Of a stretch of DNA of 64,000 nucleotides, positions 18,085-26,164 are shown piece by piece (the stretch's first letter is position 1; the number at the start of each line of letters is the position of its first letter). The notes under the pieces were generated by a model. It worked only from the letters and a program-made list of their open reading frames with translations, did no database searches and had not been told where the DNA came from. This DNA is from Bradyrhizobium sp. (GTDB lineage: Bacteria; Pseudomonadota; Alphaproteobacteria; Rhizobiales; Xanthobacteraceae). The position numbers were made by a program, and so were the translations under genes. The DNA is taken from positions 434,001 to 498,000 of the forward strand of contig NZ_JACRMG010000009.1 of the NCBI RefSeq assembly GCF_016219575.1, read 5' to 3'.

Positions 18085-18972
18085 CTATTTCACCGACACG
18101 AACGGTACGGCCGAGCCGGGCACCATCGTGGTCGGCAGCACGCCGTTCCAGCGTTCGGCCTGCACCAGCGTGACGAGGTTCGGGTTGGAGCCGAGCGCTT
18201 TGGCGCGGGCCTCGATGGCGGCGGCTTCGGCCTCGCCGACGAGGCGGATGTTGGTGGCGCGGGCTTCGCCGTTCAGGCGCAGCGCATCGGCAGCGGCCTG
18301 GGCCTCGGCGCGGACGGCGTTGGCCTTTGCCGTAGCTTGCGTCACCGTGATCTGGGCCTGCACCTTCTCGCGCTCGGCGTTCTGCTGCAGCTTCTGCACC
18401 TCGACCTCGGCCAGCATGCGCTGCTCGATCGAGTGCAGATAGTTGGCGCTGAATTCGATGTTCTCCAGCTGCACGCTTTCGACGATGATCATGGGATCGT
18501 CGCGCAAGGTCGCCGTGATGGCGTCCTTGATCGCGGCATTGAGCTGGCCGCGCTCCTGGATCGCCTTCACCGCCGTGTAGCGGCCGAACACGATCTTGAC
18601 CTGCTGGTTCACTGCGGGGCTGACGACCTGGTTGACGGCGGTCTCCAGCCTGCCGAACTTGGCGTAGAGCTCGCCGACCTTTTCCGGCGCGGCGCGCAGC
18701 GTGACGCTGATCTTCAGGTCGGCCGGCTGCTGGTCGTAGGAATAGGAATTCATCTTGTCCCAGCTGTAGGTGATGGTCTTGACGCTGATCTTCTGGACGG
18801 TGTCGAGCAGCGGCACCTTGAAGCCGAGACCGGGTTGCGCGGTGCCGATCACCGCGCCGGTGCGCAGGATCACGCCGCGCTCGGTCTGATCGACGGTGTA
18901 CCAGCTGCCGAAAACGATGGCGGCGACGACGGCCACCGCGGCGACGACGGCGGCAATGATTCCGTTGTTCAT
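18085..18972 (-). CDS. SPFH/prohibitin-like membrane protein
   Basis: 295 residues. One N-terminal membrane segment (residues ~5-23) is followed by an SPFH (Band 7) domain, opening YTVDQTERGVILRTGAV, and then a long Ala/Glu/Gln-rich coiled coil (residues ~190-255, e.g. EVEVQKLQQNAEREKVQ). This is the prohibitin/HflK-HflC layout. Such proteins form large ring assemblies in the membrane and often modulate FtsH-type proteases. There is no partner gene next to it. The C-terminus VPGSAVPFVSVK is duplicated as a relic at 13997-14044. It converges on the kup reading frame. Confidence 0.88.
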   Translation of the reverse strand: MNNGIIAAVVAAVAVVAAIVFGSWYTVDQTERGVILRTGAVIGTAQPGLGFKVPLLDTVQKISVKTITYSWDKMNSYSYDQQPADLKISVTLRAAPEKVGELYAKFGRLETAVNQVVSPAVNQQVKIVFGRYTAVKAIQERGQLNAAIKDAITATLRDDPMIIVESVQLENIEFSANYLHSIEQRMLAEVEVQKLQQNAEREKVQAQITVTQATAKANAVRAEAQAAADALRLNGEARATNIRLVGEAEAAAIEARAKALGSNPNLVTLVQAERWNGVLPTTMVPGSAVPFVSVK

Positions 18973-19120
18973 GTGGAGCTCCTGGCCCTGGGATGGCCGG
19001 ACATAGGCGAAGAGATGTAACGATCCCTAAGAAGGCGGACCGCAGGCCGCAGTGATCTGCATCACTGCGTCGCGCTTTCCCCGCATTTGGTTCAGATTGG
19101 ACGAACGGAATCGGTAAAGT

Positions 19121-19870
19121 TTACACCGTCGCCGCCGTCCACAGCATCGCCACACCCGCCGCGATCATGATGCCATCCATGATGAGGCGGAAGACGTCGG
19201 GCTCGAGCCTGAGCACGAAGCGCTTGGCGATGAAGGCGCCGAACATCAGGGACGCGCCCGCGATCAGTCCCTTGATGGCGATATCCGGGGTCAGCGCGCC
19301 GAAACGCTCGAAGGTAACGGACTTGCTTAGATAGAGCCCGAGCGAACTCGCGGCTTCGGTGGCGAGGAAGGCGCCCTTGGTCAGGCCATAGAACAGGAAC
19401 AAGGGAACGCTGAGCGGGCCGGTCGAGACCACGATGCCGGTAAGATAACCGATGATGGCGCCGCCGGCCGCGAGATGCCAGAGATTGGCGTTGGGTTGAT
19501 GTCGCGCGAGCCAGTGCCGCACCGGCACCATCGCGACCAGGAACAGGCCGATGGCGATGTCGACGGTGCGCGAGGGCAGCACTAGCAGCGTGCGCGCACC
19601 GAGCGCGGCAGCGGGGATGCCCGTCACGGAATAGGCGGCGCAGGCGCGCCAGTCCACCTCGCGCCACCAGGCGAGGATGCGCGACAGGTTTGCCATGACA
19701 GCGGCGACCGCCATGATCGGAACCGCCTCCTTCGGTCCGTATTGATAGACCAGCACCGGCATCAGCATGATCGACGAGCCGGTGCCGACGATGCCCGAGA
19801 TGGTGCCGGCGAGCAGGCCGACGATGAGGACGAAGAGGAATCCCACCGCGTATTCCCAAGTTTCCTTCAC
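19121..19870 (-). CDS. TSUP (TauE/SafE) family permease
   Basis: About 249 residues with 7-8 membrane segments and the TSUP opening GLLAGTISGIVGTGSSIMLMPVL. Members move sulfite, sulfoacetate or other small anions; the substrate here is unknown. Two GTG starts are possible, 19870 and 19897. I prefer 19870 because the extra nine codons are made of intergenic repeat sequence (family B). The ribosome site is weak for both. The second half repeats the fold of the first (GGAIIGYLTGIVVSTGPL), as expected for the family. Confidence 0.85.
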   Translation of the reverse strand: MKETWEYAVGFLFVLIVGLLAGTISGIVGTGSSIMLMPVLVYQYGPKEAVPIMAVAAVMANLSRILAWWREVDWRACAAYSVTGIPAAALGARTLLVLPSRTVDIAIGLFLVAMVPVRHWLARHQPNANLWHLAAGGAIIGYLTGIVVSTGPLSVPLFLFYGLTKGAFLATEAASSLGLYLSKSVTFERFGALTPDIAIKGLIAGASLMFGAFIAKRFVLRLEPDVFRLIMDGIMIAAGVAMLWTAATV

Positions 19871-19985
19871 CCTGAGGAGCGCGTCCTTGCGCGTCACCGG
19901 ACGATGCTACGCATCGCCGGGCGAAGGGTGAGGCCGCAGTGTGGCCTCATGGTTCGAGACGGCGCAAGCGCCTCCTCACCATCAG
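19868..19985. repeat. palindromic intergenic repeat, family B, composite
   Basis: CACCCTGAGGAGCGCGT at the left pairs partly with AAGGGTGAGGCC further right. A second hairpin follows: CCTCATGGTTCGAGACGGCG with CGCCTCCTCACCATCAGG. The layout of two adjoining hairpins with a GGCC-rich centre is the same as at 20441-20543 and 33751-33850. Its left edge overlaps the possible start codons of the TSUP gene. Confidence 0.65.
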
Positions 19986-20071
19986 GGGCAACAGCAGACT
20001 GCTGACAGCAGGGTGGCAGCAGTGCCAGGGTATGTGCTCAACAGCATCGGATCAATTGGAAGGGGCGGGTG

Positions 20072-20440
20072 ATGCCACTGAAGGGAAGCTGCCATTGCGG
20101 CAACACGAAGTTCGAAGTGAGCGAGCCGCCGGCCGACGTCACGCGTTGCACCTGCTCGTTCTGCTCCAAGCGCGGCGCGCTGTGGGCCTACTACAAGCCG
20201 GCGCAGTTTCGCCTTACCTCGCCGGAGGAAAATGTTGCGACCTATCTGTGGCGATCGCGCACCGTGAAACATCATTTCTGCGCCAATTGCGGCTGCGGCA
20301 CGTTTGGCGAGTCGCCGGACTGGTCGACCGGCAAGCCGGACTTCGACAATCCGAAGATCGGCGTCAATGCGCGGCTGCTCGATGATTTCGATCTCGACGC
20401 CGTGCCGGTCACCGTGGTCGACGGTAAAAATCTGTGGTGA
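20072..20440 (+). CDS. GFA family zinc protein
   Basis: 122 residues from ATG 20072 (an in-frame GTG precedes it directly; the GGAAGGGGCGGG site serves either). The Cys pattern of the GFA (glutathione-dependent formaldehyde-activating enzyme-like) fold is complete: SCHCG near residue 7, CTCSFC near residue 27 and HFCANCGCGTF near residue 70. These bind a structural and a labile zinc. Most family members have no proven activity, so the substrate is open. It is a single gene between two family B repeats. Confidence 0.88.
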   Translation: MPLKGSCHCGNTKFEVSEPPADVTRCTCSFCSKRGALWAYYKPAQFRLTSPEENVATYLWRSRTVKHHFCANCGCGTFGESPDWSTGKPDFDNPKIGVNARLLDDFDLDAVPVTVVDGKNLW

Positions 20441-20543
20441 ACCTCATCCTGAGGAGCGGCCATCAGGACGCGTCTCGAAGGATGCAGGCCCGCCTGTGGC
20501 CTCATGGTTCGAGACGCGCGAAGACGCGCTCCTCACCATGAGG
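20441..20543. repeat. palindromic intergenic repeat, family B, composite
   Basis: Starting right after the GFA stop: ACCTCATCCTGAGGAGCG, then CGCGTCTCGAAGGATG, then GGCCTCATGGTTCGAGACGCG and CGCGCTCCTCACCATGAGG. Two hairpins stand side by side, each with arms of 15 bases or more. The element at 33751-33850 is nearly the reverse complement of this one. It separates converging genes and may serve as a terminator for both. Confidence 0.75.
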
Positions 20544-20552
20544 GTCGGTACT

Positions 20553-21323
20553 CTACCTCAACACCAGCCATGCCGGGGCGTGGTCGCTGGCGCCTTCCTC
20601 GCCGCGGACCTTGCGATCGACGCCGGCTCTTTGCAGGCGGGGCTTCAGCGCCGGGCTGAGCAGGAGATGATCGAGCCGCAATCCGGCATCGCGCGGCCAG
20701 CGGTTCCGCATGTAGTCCCAGAAGGTGTACATCGGCTGTTTCGGGTGCAGCTCGCGGATCGCATCCGTCCAGCCCTGATCGATCAGTGCCGCGAAGGCGG
20801 CGCGGCTCTTCGGCTGGATCAGCGCGTCCTTGTCCCAGGAGCGCGTCGGATAGATGTCGAACGGGGTTGGCGCCACGTTGTAGTCGCCGGCCAGCACGAC
20901 CGGGATGTCCTGCTTGATGAACTTTGCTGCGTGCGCGCGCAGGCGTTTGAACCAGGCGAGCTTGGTGTCGAATTTCGGTCCGGGCTGCGGATTGCCGTTC
21001 GGCAGATAGATGCTGGTCACGACGATGCCGCGCACGGCGGCCTCGATGTAGCGGGCCTCGCGATCGCCGGGGTCGCCGGGCAGGGCGGAGCGGATCAGGA
21101 TCGGCTCGGCATTGCGGGCGAGAATGGCGACGCCGTTCCAGGTCTTCTGTCCGCGCCACACGGCGCCATAGCCCGCTTTCTCAATCGCGGAGATCGGAAA
21201 TTCGGCGTCGGTCGCCTTCAATTCCTGCAGCGCAACGACATCGGGCTTTGCCGCGCGCAGCCAGCGCAGCAGATTGGGCAGGCGCCTGTTCACATTGTTG
21301 ATGTTGAAGGTGGCGACCTTCAT
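20553..21323 (-). CDS. xthA: exodeoxyribonuclease III
   Basis: 256 residues of the exonuclease III/AP endonuclease fold. Motifs in order: ATFNINNVNRRL at the N-terminus, LQELKATD with the metal-binding Glu, IYLPNGNP, LAGDYNVAPTP with the catalytic Asp/Asn, TFWDYMRNRWPRDAGLRLDH and the final SDHAP His. It cuts DNA at abasic sites and degrades 3' ends in base-excision repair. Its ATG overlaps the alr stop by 4 bases, so it is translationally coupled to alr and probably driven from upstream of dnaB or alr. Confidence 0.95.
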   Translation of the reverse strand: MKVATFNINNVNRRLPNLLRWLRAAKPDVVALQELKATDAEFPISAIEKAGYGAVWRGQKTWNGVAILARNAEPILIRSALPGDPGDREARYIEAAVRGIVVTSIYLPNGNPQPGPKFDTKLAWFKRLRAHAAKFIKQDIPVVLAGDYNVAPTPFDIYPTRSWDKDALIQPKSRAAFAALIDQGWTDAIRELHPKQPMYTFWDYMRNRWPRDAGLRLDHLLLSPALKPRLQRAGVDRKVRGEEGASDHAPAWLVLR

Positions 21324-22648
21324 GCCTTGTCGGTGGACGCGGTCTCCGGGGGCACCGGCGGCGGCGTTGCGGCGGCAGGCGCGGCCTCCGCAGGCACCGG
21401 CGGCGGTGTCGCCGCGACTGGCGCAGAGGCTGCGGCCGCTGGAATTTCCCCGGTCGCCGGCGCGGACAGCTCCACCCTGGCTTCGCCGCCCTTGTAGACG
21501 CGGGCGAAGCGGCGGCCGAGGCTGGTCAGCACCTCATAGCCGATGGTACCGAAATGGTGCGCGAGCTCGTCGACGGTGATGCCTTCGCCGATCAGCGTCA
21601 CCAGGTGGCCGCGGCGGGCAGCGTTCTTGTCGAGATCGGTGACGTCGACCGCCATCAGATCCATGGAGATGCGGCCGGCGATCGGGCAGCGCTTGCCTGC
21701 CACCACCACCTCGGCGCCGCGTGAGCCGTCATTGGCGCTTGCCGCGCGGAAATAGCCGTCGGCATAGCCGGCGGCGACGATCGCCAGCCGCGTTGGCCGC
21801 CGCGCCGTCCAGGTGCCGCCGTAGCCGACGGTCTCGCCGCGCTCGACATTGCGGATCTGCACGATGCGCGCCTTCAGCTCGACGACGGCCTGCATGGGAT
21901 TGTCGGCCTCCGGCGTCGGGTTGACACCATAGAGGGCGGCGCCGGGGCGGACGAGGTCGAACTGGAATTGTGGACCGAGGAAGATGCCGGACGAGTTGGC
22001 CAGCGCGGCCGGCACGCCCGAGAACTCGCTGGCAATCTCGCGGAACGCCGCGAGCTGCCTGGCATTGGCGGGATTGTTGAGCAGTTCGGCGGAAGCGAGG
22101 TGGCTCATCACAAGCGTGATGCCGTGATCGCCGGCATTGATGCGGGGGATGATGGCCTGCGCCTCGGCGATCGTCAGTCCCAGCCGGTTCATGCCGGTGT
22201 CGATATGGATGGCGGCGCCGCCGTTCCACCCCGCGCGTCGGCAGAACACGTCCCACTCGGCGAGTTCGTTGAGATCGCCGATCACGGGCCGGCAGTCGAT
22301 CCTGGCGTAGGCCTCGCCGGAATTCTGGAAATAGCCGTCCAGCACGTAGATGGCAGCCGAGGCTGGCACGGCGCTGCGGACGACTTTCGCCTCGTCGATT
22401 GTCGCTACGAAAAAGGTCTTGCAGCCGGCATTGGCCAGCGCGCGTGCGACCTGTTCGGCGCCGCAGCCATAGGCGTTGGCCTTGACCACGCCGGCGCATT
22501 CGGCCGGAACCGCGTTCTTCTCCAGCTTGCGCCAGTTGGCGACGATGGCGTCGAGATCGACGGTGAGGATGCCGGTCGCGGTGGCATGCGCCGCGGCGAG
22601 ATTGGCCTCGGCCGAGAGCAGGGATTTTGGATCGGAGGCGATGTTCAT
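21320..22648 (-). CDS. alr: alanine racemase with a Pro/Ala-rich tail
   Basis: 442 residues. The enzyme converts L- to D-alanine for peptidoglycan. The pyridoxal-phosphate Lys is Lys56 in GVVKANAYGCG; the second catalytic base is the Tyr in AAGYADGYFR. After the normal C-terminal end (ARVYKGGEARVEL) there is an extra tail of about 45 residues containing two copies of ATPPPVP followed by Glu-rich or Ala-rich spacing. The tail looks disordered and is not part of the fold. It lies 59 bases downstream of dnaB. Confidence 0.95.
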   Translation of the reverse strand: MNIASDPKSLLSAEANLAAAHATATGILTVDLDAIVANWRKLEKNAVPAECAGVVKANAYGCGAEQVARALANAGCKTFFVATIDEAKVVRSAVPASAAIYVLDGYFQNSGEAYARIDCRPVIGDLNELAEWDVFCRRAGWNGGAAIHIDTGMNRLGLTIAEAQAIIPRINAGDHGITLVMSHLASAELLNNPANARQLAAFREIASEFSGVPAALANSSGIFLGPQFQFDLVRPGAALYGVNPTPEADNPMQAVVELKARIVQIRNVERGETVGYGGTWTARRPTRLAIVAAGYADGYFRAASANDGSRGAEVVVAGKRCPIAGRISMDLMAVDVTDLDKNAARRGHLVTLIGEGITVDELAHHFGTIGYEVLTSLGRRFARVYKGGEARVELSAPATGEIPAAAASAPVAATPPPVPAEAAPAAATPPPVPPETASTDKA

Positions 22649-22707
22649 GCCGCATTTTAGGCGGCGAGGCGCAGCGGTTCAACCGCGGCCGCTACGGATG
22701 GCAGCGG

Positions 22708-24210
22708 TCAATAGCCGCGATCCGGCAGCGCATTTTCGGGCGACAGATCGCCGAAGCGGGTGACGGCGGCATCGAACTGCAGCTCGACCGTGCCGGTCGG
22801 GCCGTGACGCTGCTTGCCGATGATGACTTCGGCCTTGCCGTGCACCAGCGACATGTCGAGCTGCCACTTCTCGTATTCCGGCGTGCCCGCACGCGGTTCC
22901 TTGTTGGCCAGATAGTATTCCTCGCGGAACACGAACATCACGACGTCGGCGTCCTGCTCGATCGAGCCGGATTCGCGCAGATCCGACAGCTGCGGGCGCT
23001 TGTCGTCGCGGCTTTCGACCTGGCGCGACAGCTGCGACAGCGCAATCACGGGAACGTTGAGTTCCTTGGCCAGCGCCTTCAGGCTGGTGGTGATCTCGGT
23101 GACTTCCTGGACGCGGTTGTCATTGCCGCGCTTGCCCGAGCCCGTCAGCAGCTGGATGTAGTCGACCACGATCAGGTCGAGGCCCTTTTGCCGCTTCAGC
23201 CGGCGCGCGCGCGCCATCAGCTGGGAAATCGAAAGGCCGCCGGTCTCGTCGACGTAGAAGGGCAGGGACTGCAGCTCGATCGAATAGTCGCGGATCTTCT
23301 CGAAATCGGCCTCGCTGATGCCGCCGCGGCGGATCGAGCTCGAGGGGATGCCGGTGCGCTCGGCGATGATACGGGTGGCAAGCTGCTCGGCCGACATTTC
23401 GCAGGAGAAGAAGCCGACCACGCCGCCATTGGCCGCTTTGGTCGTGCCGTCAGCCTGCACCTCGGGTACATAGGCCCTGGCGACGTTGTAGGCGATGTTG
23501 GTGGCGAGCGACGTCTTGCCCATGCCGGGGCGGCCGGCAACGATGATCAGGTCGGATGACTGCAGGCCGCCCATCTTGGTGTCGAGGTCGCGCAGGCCCG
23601 TGGCGATGCCCGACAGCTTGCCGTCGCGCTGGAACGCCTTGGCGGCCATGTCCACGGCAACGGTCAGCGCCTGCGAGAAGCGCTGGAAGCCGCCGTCGTA
23701 ACGGCCGGACTCGGCGAGCTCATAGAGCTGCCGCTCGGCGTCCTCGATCTGGGCGCGCGGGGCGAAGTCGACCGGGGCGTCATAGGCGACGTTGACCATG
23801 TCCTCGCCGATCCGGATCAGGTCGCGGCGCAGCGAGAGCTCGTAGATGGTGCGCCCGTAATCCTGGGCGTTGATGATGGTGGTCGCCTCGGCCGCCAGAC
23901 GCGCGAGATATTGGCCGATCGTCATGCCGCCGATGTCGGTATCGGCCGGCAGGAAGGTCTTCAAGGTCACAGGCGTTGCGACCTTGCCCATCCGGATCAG
24001 GCTGCTCGCGGTTTCGAAAATAGTTTGATGCAGCGGCTCAAAGTAGTGCTTCGGCTCGAGAAAGTCCGAGACGCGGTAGAAGGCATCGTTGTTGACCAGG
24101 ATCGCGCCCAACAGGCTCTGCTCCGCCTCGATATTGTGCGGGGCGCTCCGGTAGGCCGGAGTGGCCGCATCGGGCGCGAGCTTGAGGACGTTCGAATCAG
24201 TCAAGGCCAT
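22708..24210 (-). CDS. dnaB: replicative DNA helicase
   Basis: 500 residues from ATG 24210 (MALTDSNVLKLAPD), preferred over an upstream ATG at 24294 because homologues known to me open this way. The N-terminal DnaB domain begins at YRSAPHNIEAEQSLLGAIL. The RecA-like domain has Walker A AGRPGMGKTSLA, Walker B LIVVDYIQLL and the DnaB motif with SQLSRQVE...RPQLSDLRESG. DnaB unwinds DNA at the replication fork as a hexamer. No intein is visible. It is the first gene of dnaB-alr-xthA. Confidence 0.97.
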   Translation of the reverse strand: MALTDSNVLKLAPDAATPAYRSAPHNIEAEQSLLGAILVNNDAFYRVSDFLEPKHYFEPLHQTIFETASSLIRMGKVATPVTLKTFLPADTDIGGMTIGQYLARLAAEATTIINAQDYGRTIYELSLRRDLIRIGEDMVNVAYDAPVDFAPRAQIEDAERQLYELAESGRYDGGFQRFSQALTVAVDMAAKAFQRDGKLSGIATGLRDLDTKMGGLQSSDLIIVAGRPGMGKTSLATNIAYNVARAYVPEVQADGTTKAANGGVVGFFSCEMSAEQLATRIIAERTGIPSSSIRRGGISEADFEKIRDYSIELQSLPFYVDETGGLSISQLMARARRLKRQKGLDLIVVDYIQLLTGSGKRGNDNRVQEVTEITTSLKALAKELNVPVIALSQLSRQVESRDDKRPQLSDLRESGSIEQDADVVMFVFREEYYLANKEPRAGTPEYEKWQLDMSLVHGKAEVIIGKQRHGPTGTVELQFDAAVTRFGDLSPENALPDRGY

Positions 24211-24517
24211 GACGTTCTTGATAAAGCTTTGATTGCGTTCGTTCAGAGGATTTTCGCGGGGAGCGGGCGGCGATAAAGCGCCTGTTGGGCGCAAAGCGGA
24301 AGCAAAAGCTCGCGTCTATCAACCGCTCATCACAATTGTGGATTAGTCGGGCCGCCATACCGCGCCGTGCTTGACGGGTTTTCACGGAAATTCGGTCTGC
24401 GACGGGCCGCATTCGGTGGATGCCGCTGGATTTCCGTCAGGCAGGCTGAACCTTTGCGCTTCCCCGAAACACCCAACCAAGGGTGAGGGCGCGTTTGGGC
24501 AGGTCGTTCCGCTTCTG
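24211..24517. other. gap upstream of dnaB
   Basis: A 307-base gap that must hold the dnaB promoter on the minus strand. I see no convincing promoter, repeat or RNA. The longest frames have no ribosome site. Confidence 0.4.
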
Positions 24518-24646
24518 TCAGGTCAGGAGCAGGTAGACCAGCGCGATCAGCGCGGCACCCACCCCGGTCGCGATCAGGATGTAGTCGGTTCCTAGGTCGC
24601 GCTGCGGATCGAGATCGATCAAGGGTTCACACGTTCTCTGGGCCAT
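24518..24646 (-). CDS. tiny single-span membrane protein
   Basis: A 42-codon frame on the minus strand. A hydrophilic N-terminus (MAQRTCEPLIDLDPQRDLG) is followed by one membrane segment, DYILIATGVGAALIALVYLL, ending two residues later. Third codon positions are GC-rich like real genes here, and the frame fills an otherwise empty gap. The ribosome site is weak. No family is recognised. It might be an accessory subunit or regulator of a membrane complex, but nothing nearby shows which. Confidence 0.45.
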   Translation of the reverse strand: MAQRTCEPLIDLDPQRDLGTDYILIATGVGAALIALVYLLLT

Positions 24647-25215
24647 ATCGGACGTTTAGCCCCGGACGTGGAATCCCTTTGTGAAGCAGGTCACACCGGG
24701 TGGGTTTTCTTTGGCGTTAGGTCGGCGGGAACGGTTTTTCGGCACCGGAATTGGTCAAGCGGGCGCCGGGACAGGGTCAGGCAAAATGGGCCAGAAGTTT
24801 CAGGTTTCCTTCCGGCGCGGAGGCCATGGCGAGCGGCTGTGGCTGTCGGCGCTGGTCGATGCCATGGAGCAGGTTTCGCAACCGCCGCCGCGTCCCGAAG
24901 CCTGCGATGGCCGGAGGCTCGCAGCCCTGCGCGCCCAACTCGCGCTGCCGGCGCAGATGCGCTTCACATCGCCCTTTAGCCTGCGGAACTGAGCCAGAAC
25001 GGGTTCGGATCTTTTCGTGGTTCTTGCTGAGAATTACTGTCAAGCGGTCTTGATACTGCGTTGTAGTCAAAGCAGATATTTGGGCCGGGCGACTTCACGC
25101 AGATGCGTCACAAGCCTGCTTCCATTCGCGCCATAATCGGATAAAAGGTGACCGCCCCGCCCGTGTTGGCTTACGACATCGGGCGCGATTGCTGTTGTAC
25201 GGAGAAGGACTGAGG
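24647..25215. other. sparse region with one doubtful frame
   Basis: 569 bases. The only candidate is a plus-strand frame from ATG 24786 to 24992 (68 residues, starting MGQKFQVSFRRGGHGERLW), which has no clear ribosome site and no recognised family. The promoter of the cytochrome-like gene should lie in 25000-25200, but I cannot place it. Confidence 0.4.
24786..24992 (+). CDS. doubtful small hypothetical protein
   Basis: 68 residues, basic (MGQKFQVSFRRGGHGERLW) and then Pro/Ala-rich. Its codon use is GC-rich at third positions, but so are the overlapping frames. No ribosome site of note, no membrane segment, no known motif. It is listed because it is the best frame in a 569-base gap. Confidence 0.25.
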   Translation: MGQKFQVSFRRGGHGERLWLSALVDAMEQVSQPPPRPEACDGRRLAALRAQLALPAQMRFTSPFSLRN

Positions 25216-26070
25216 ATGTTGAGCCGAGCGCTCAGGCTGGCGACGGTGACGCTTCTGATCGGCTGTCTCACGGCGGTGGCGGTGCACGCGGTCGAGAACC
25301 TCGAGGCCGGCAAGACGCCCGCGCAGATTTTCGCGGGCACTTGCAACGCCTGTCACAAGTCGCCGCGCGGCCTGTTGCGCAGCGTGCCGGCCTCCTCGCT
25401 GCCGAGCTTCCTGCGCCAGCATTACACCACCAGCAGCGACATGGCCTCGGTGCTGTCCTCCTATCTCGTCTCGAACGGTGCGGCGGATACGCGCTTCCAG
25501 GCCAAGGACGGCAAGGAGGCCAAGCAGAAGGACGGCGGGAAAGACGGAACCAAGGAAGCGCGGGCGCCGGCGGACCAGGGCGCCAAGCAGCGACTGCCGC
25601 GGCCCGGCGAAGCGACGGACGTGATGCGCCCCGACGTGCCCGCTCATGCGGCGACGGACAAGGGCAAGAAAGACAAGGACAAGGGCAAGAAGGGCCGGCC
25701 CGAAGAGCCGGCGCGGACGGAGCCTGCTGCCGAGCCTGCGAAGGAGACCGCCCGGAGCGACGAAGGCGCCAAGCCTGCGGAGCCCAGGACGGAGTCCGCC
25801 AAGGTCGAGCCGGCCAGGGAGAATACCGGGGAGCGGGCCACCACACGGCCCGATCCGGTTCCGGCCGTTACACCGGCGCCGGCGATGACGGCTGCGGCGC
25901 CGCCTGGCTCGTCCACGCCGCCGGTGCAGGCGCTTGATGCGCCCCCCACGCCTGGCAGCGAGCTGCCCAAGGCACTTATCGAGATGATGAAGGCGCCCGC
26001 AGTGGCCGCAGCTCCCGCGTTGCCGCCCGTGCCTAAGGCCGGGCCGCCGGCCGTCCCGATTTCCCAGTAG
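25216..26070 (+). CDS. exported c-type cytochrome-like protein with charged tail
   Basis: 284 residues from ATG 25216, which has a GGAGAAGGACTGAGG site. A signal sequence (MLSRALRLATVTLLIGCLTAV) is followed by one c-type haem motif, CNACH, at residues 43-47, in a short cytochrome-like region ending near residue 95. The remaining two thirds are low complexity: Lys/Asp/Gly-rich stretches (KKDKDKGKKG), then Pro/Ala/Glu-rich repeats. The single-haem head would lie in the periplasm and the tail is probably disordered. No redox partner is adjacent. The function is unknown. Confidence 0.75.
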   Translation: MLSRALRLATVTLLIGCLTAVAVHAVENLEAGKTPAQIFAGTCNACHKSPRGLLRSVPASSLPSFLRQHYTTSSDMASVLSSYLVSNGAADTRFQAKDGKEAKQKDGGKDGTKEARAPADQGAKQRLPRPGEATDVMRPDVPAHAATDKGKKDKDKGKKGRPEEPARTEPAAEPAKETARSDEGAKPAEPRTESAKVEPARENTGERATTRPDPVPAVTPAPAMTAAAPPGSSTPPVQALDAPPTPGSELPKALIEMMKAPAVAAAPALPPVPKAGPPAVPISQ

Positions 26071-26102
26071 ACAATTCTGCCCATTGCTCCCGGAGCATCC
26101 GC

Positions 26103-26138
26103 TTGACCTCCACTAGAGTATCACTCTAGAGTGTTGAT
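26103..26138 (+). promoter_or_regulatory. promoter and TetR operator
   Basis: A -35-like TTGACC (26103-26108) and a -10-like TCTAGA (26125-26130) are 16 bases apart. Between and over them lies a perfect inverted repeat, CTAGAGT-ATC-ACTCTAG (26113-26129), continued by the self-complementary ACTCTAGAGT. A repressor bound here would block the promoter. The next gene encodes a TetR protein, so autoregulation is the natural reading. Confidence 0.6.
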
Positions 26139-26164
26139 CCACAGTCTCATTGCCGGAAGGATTC

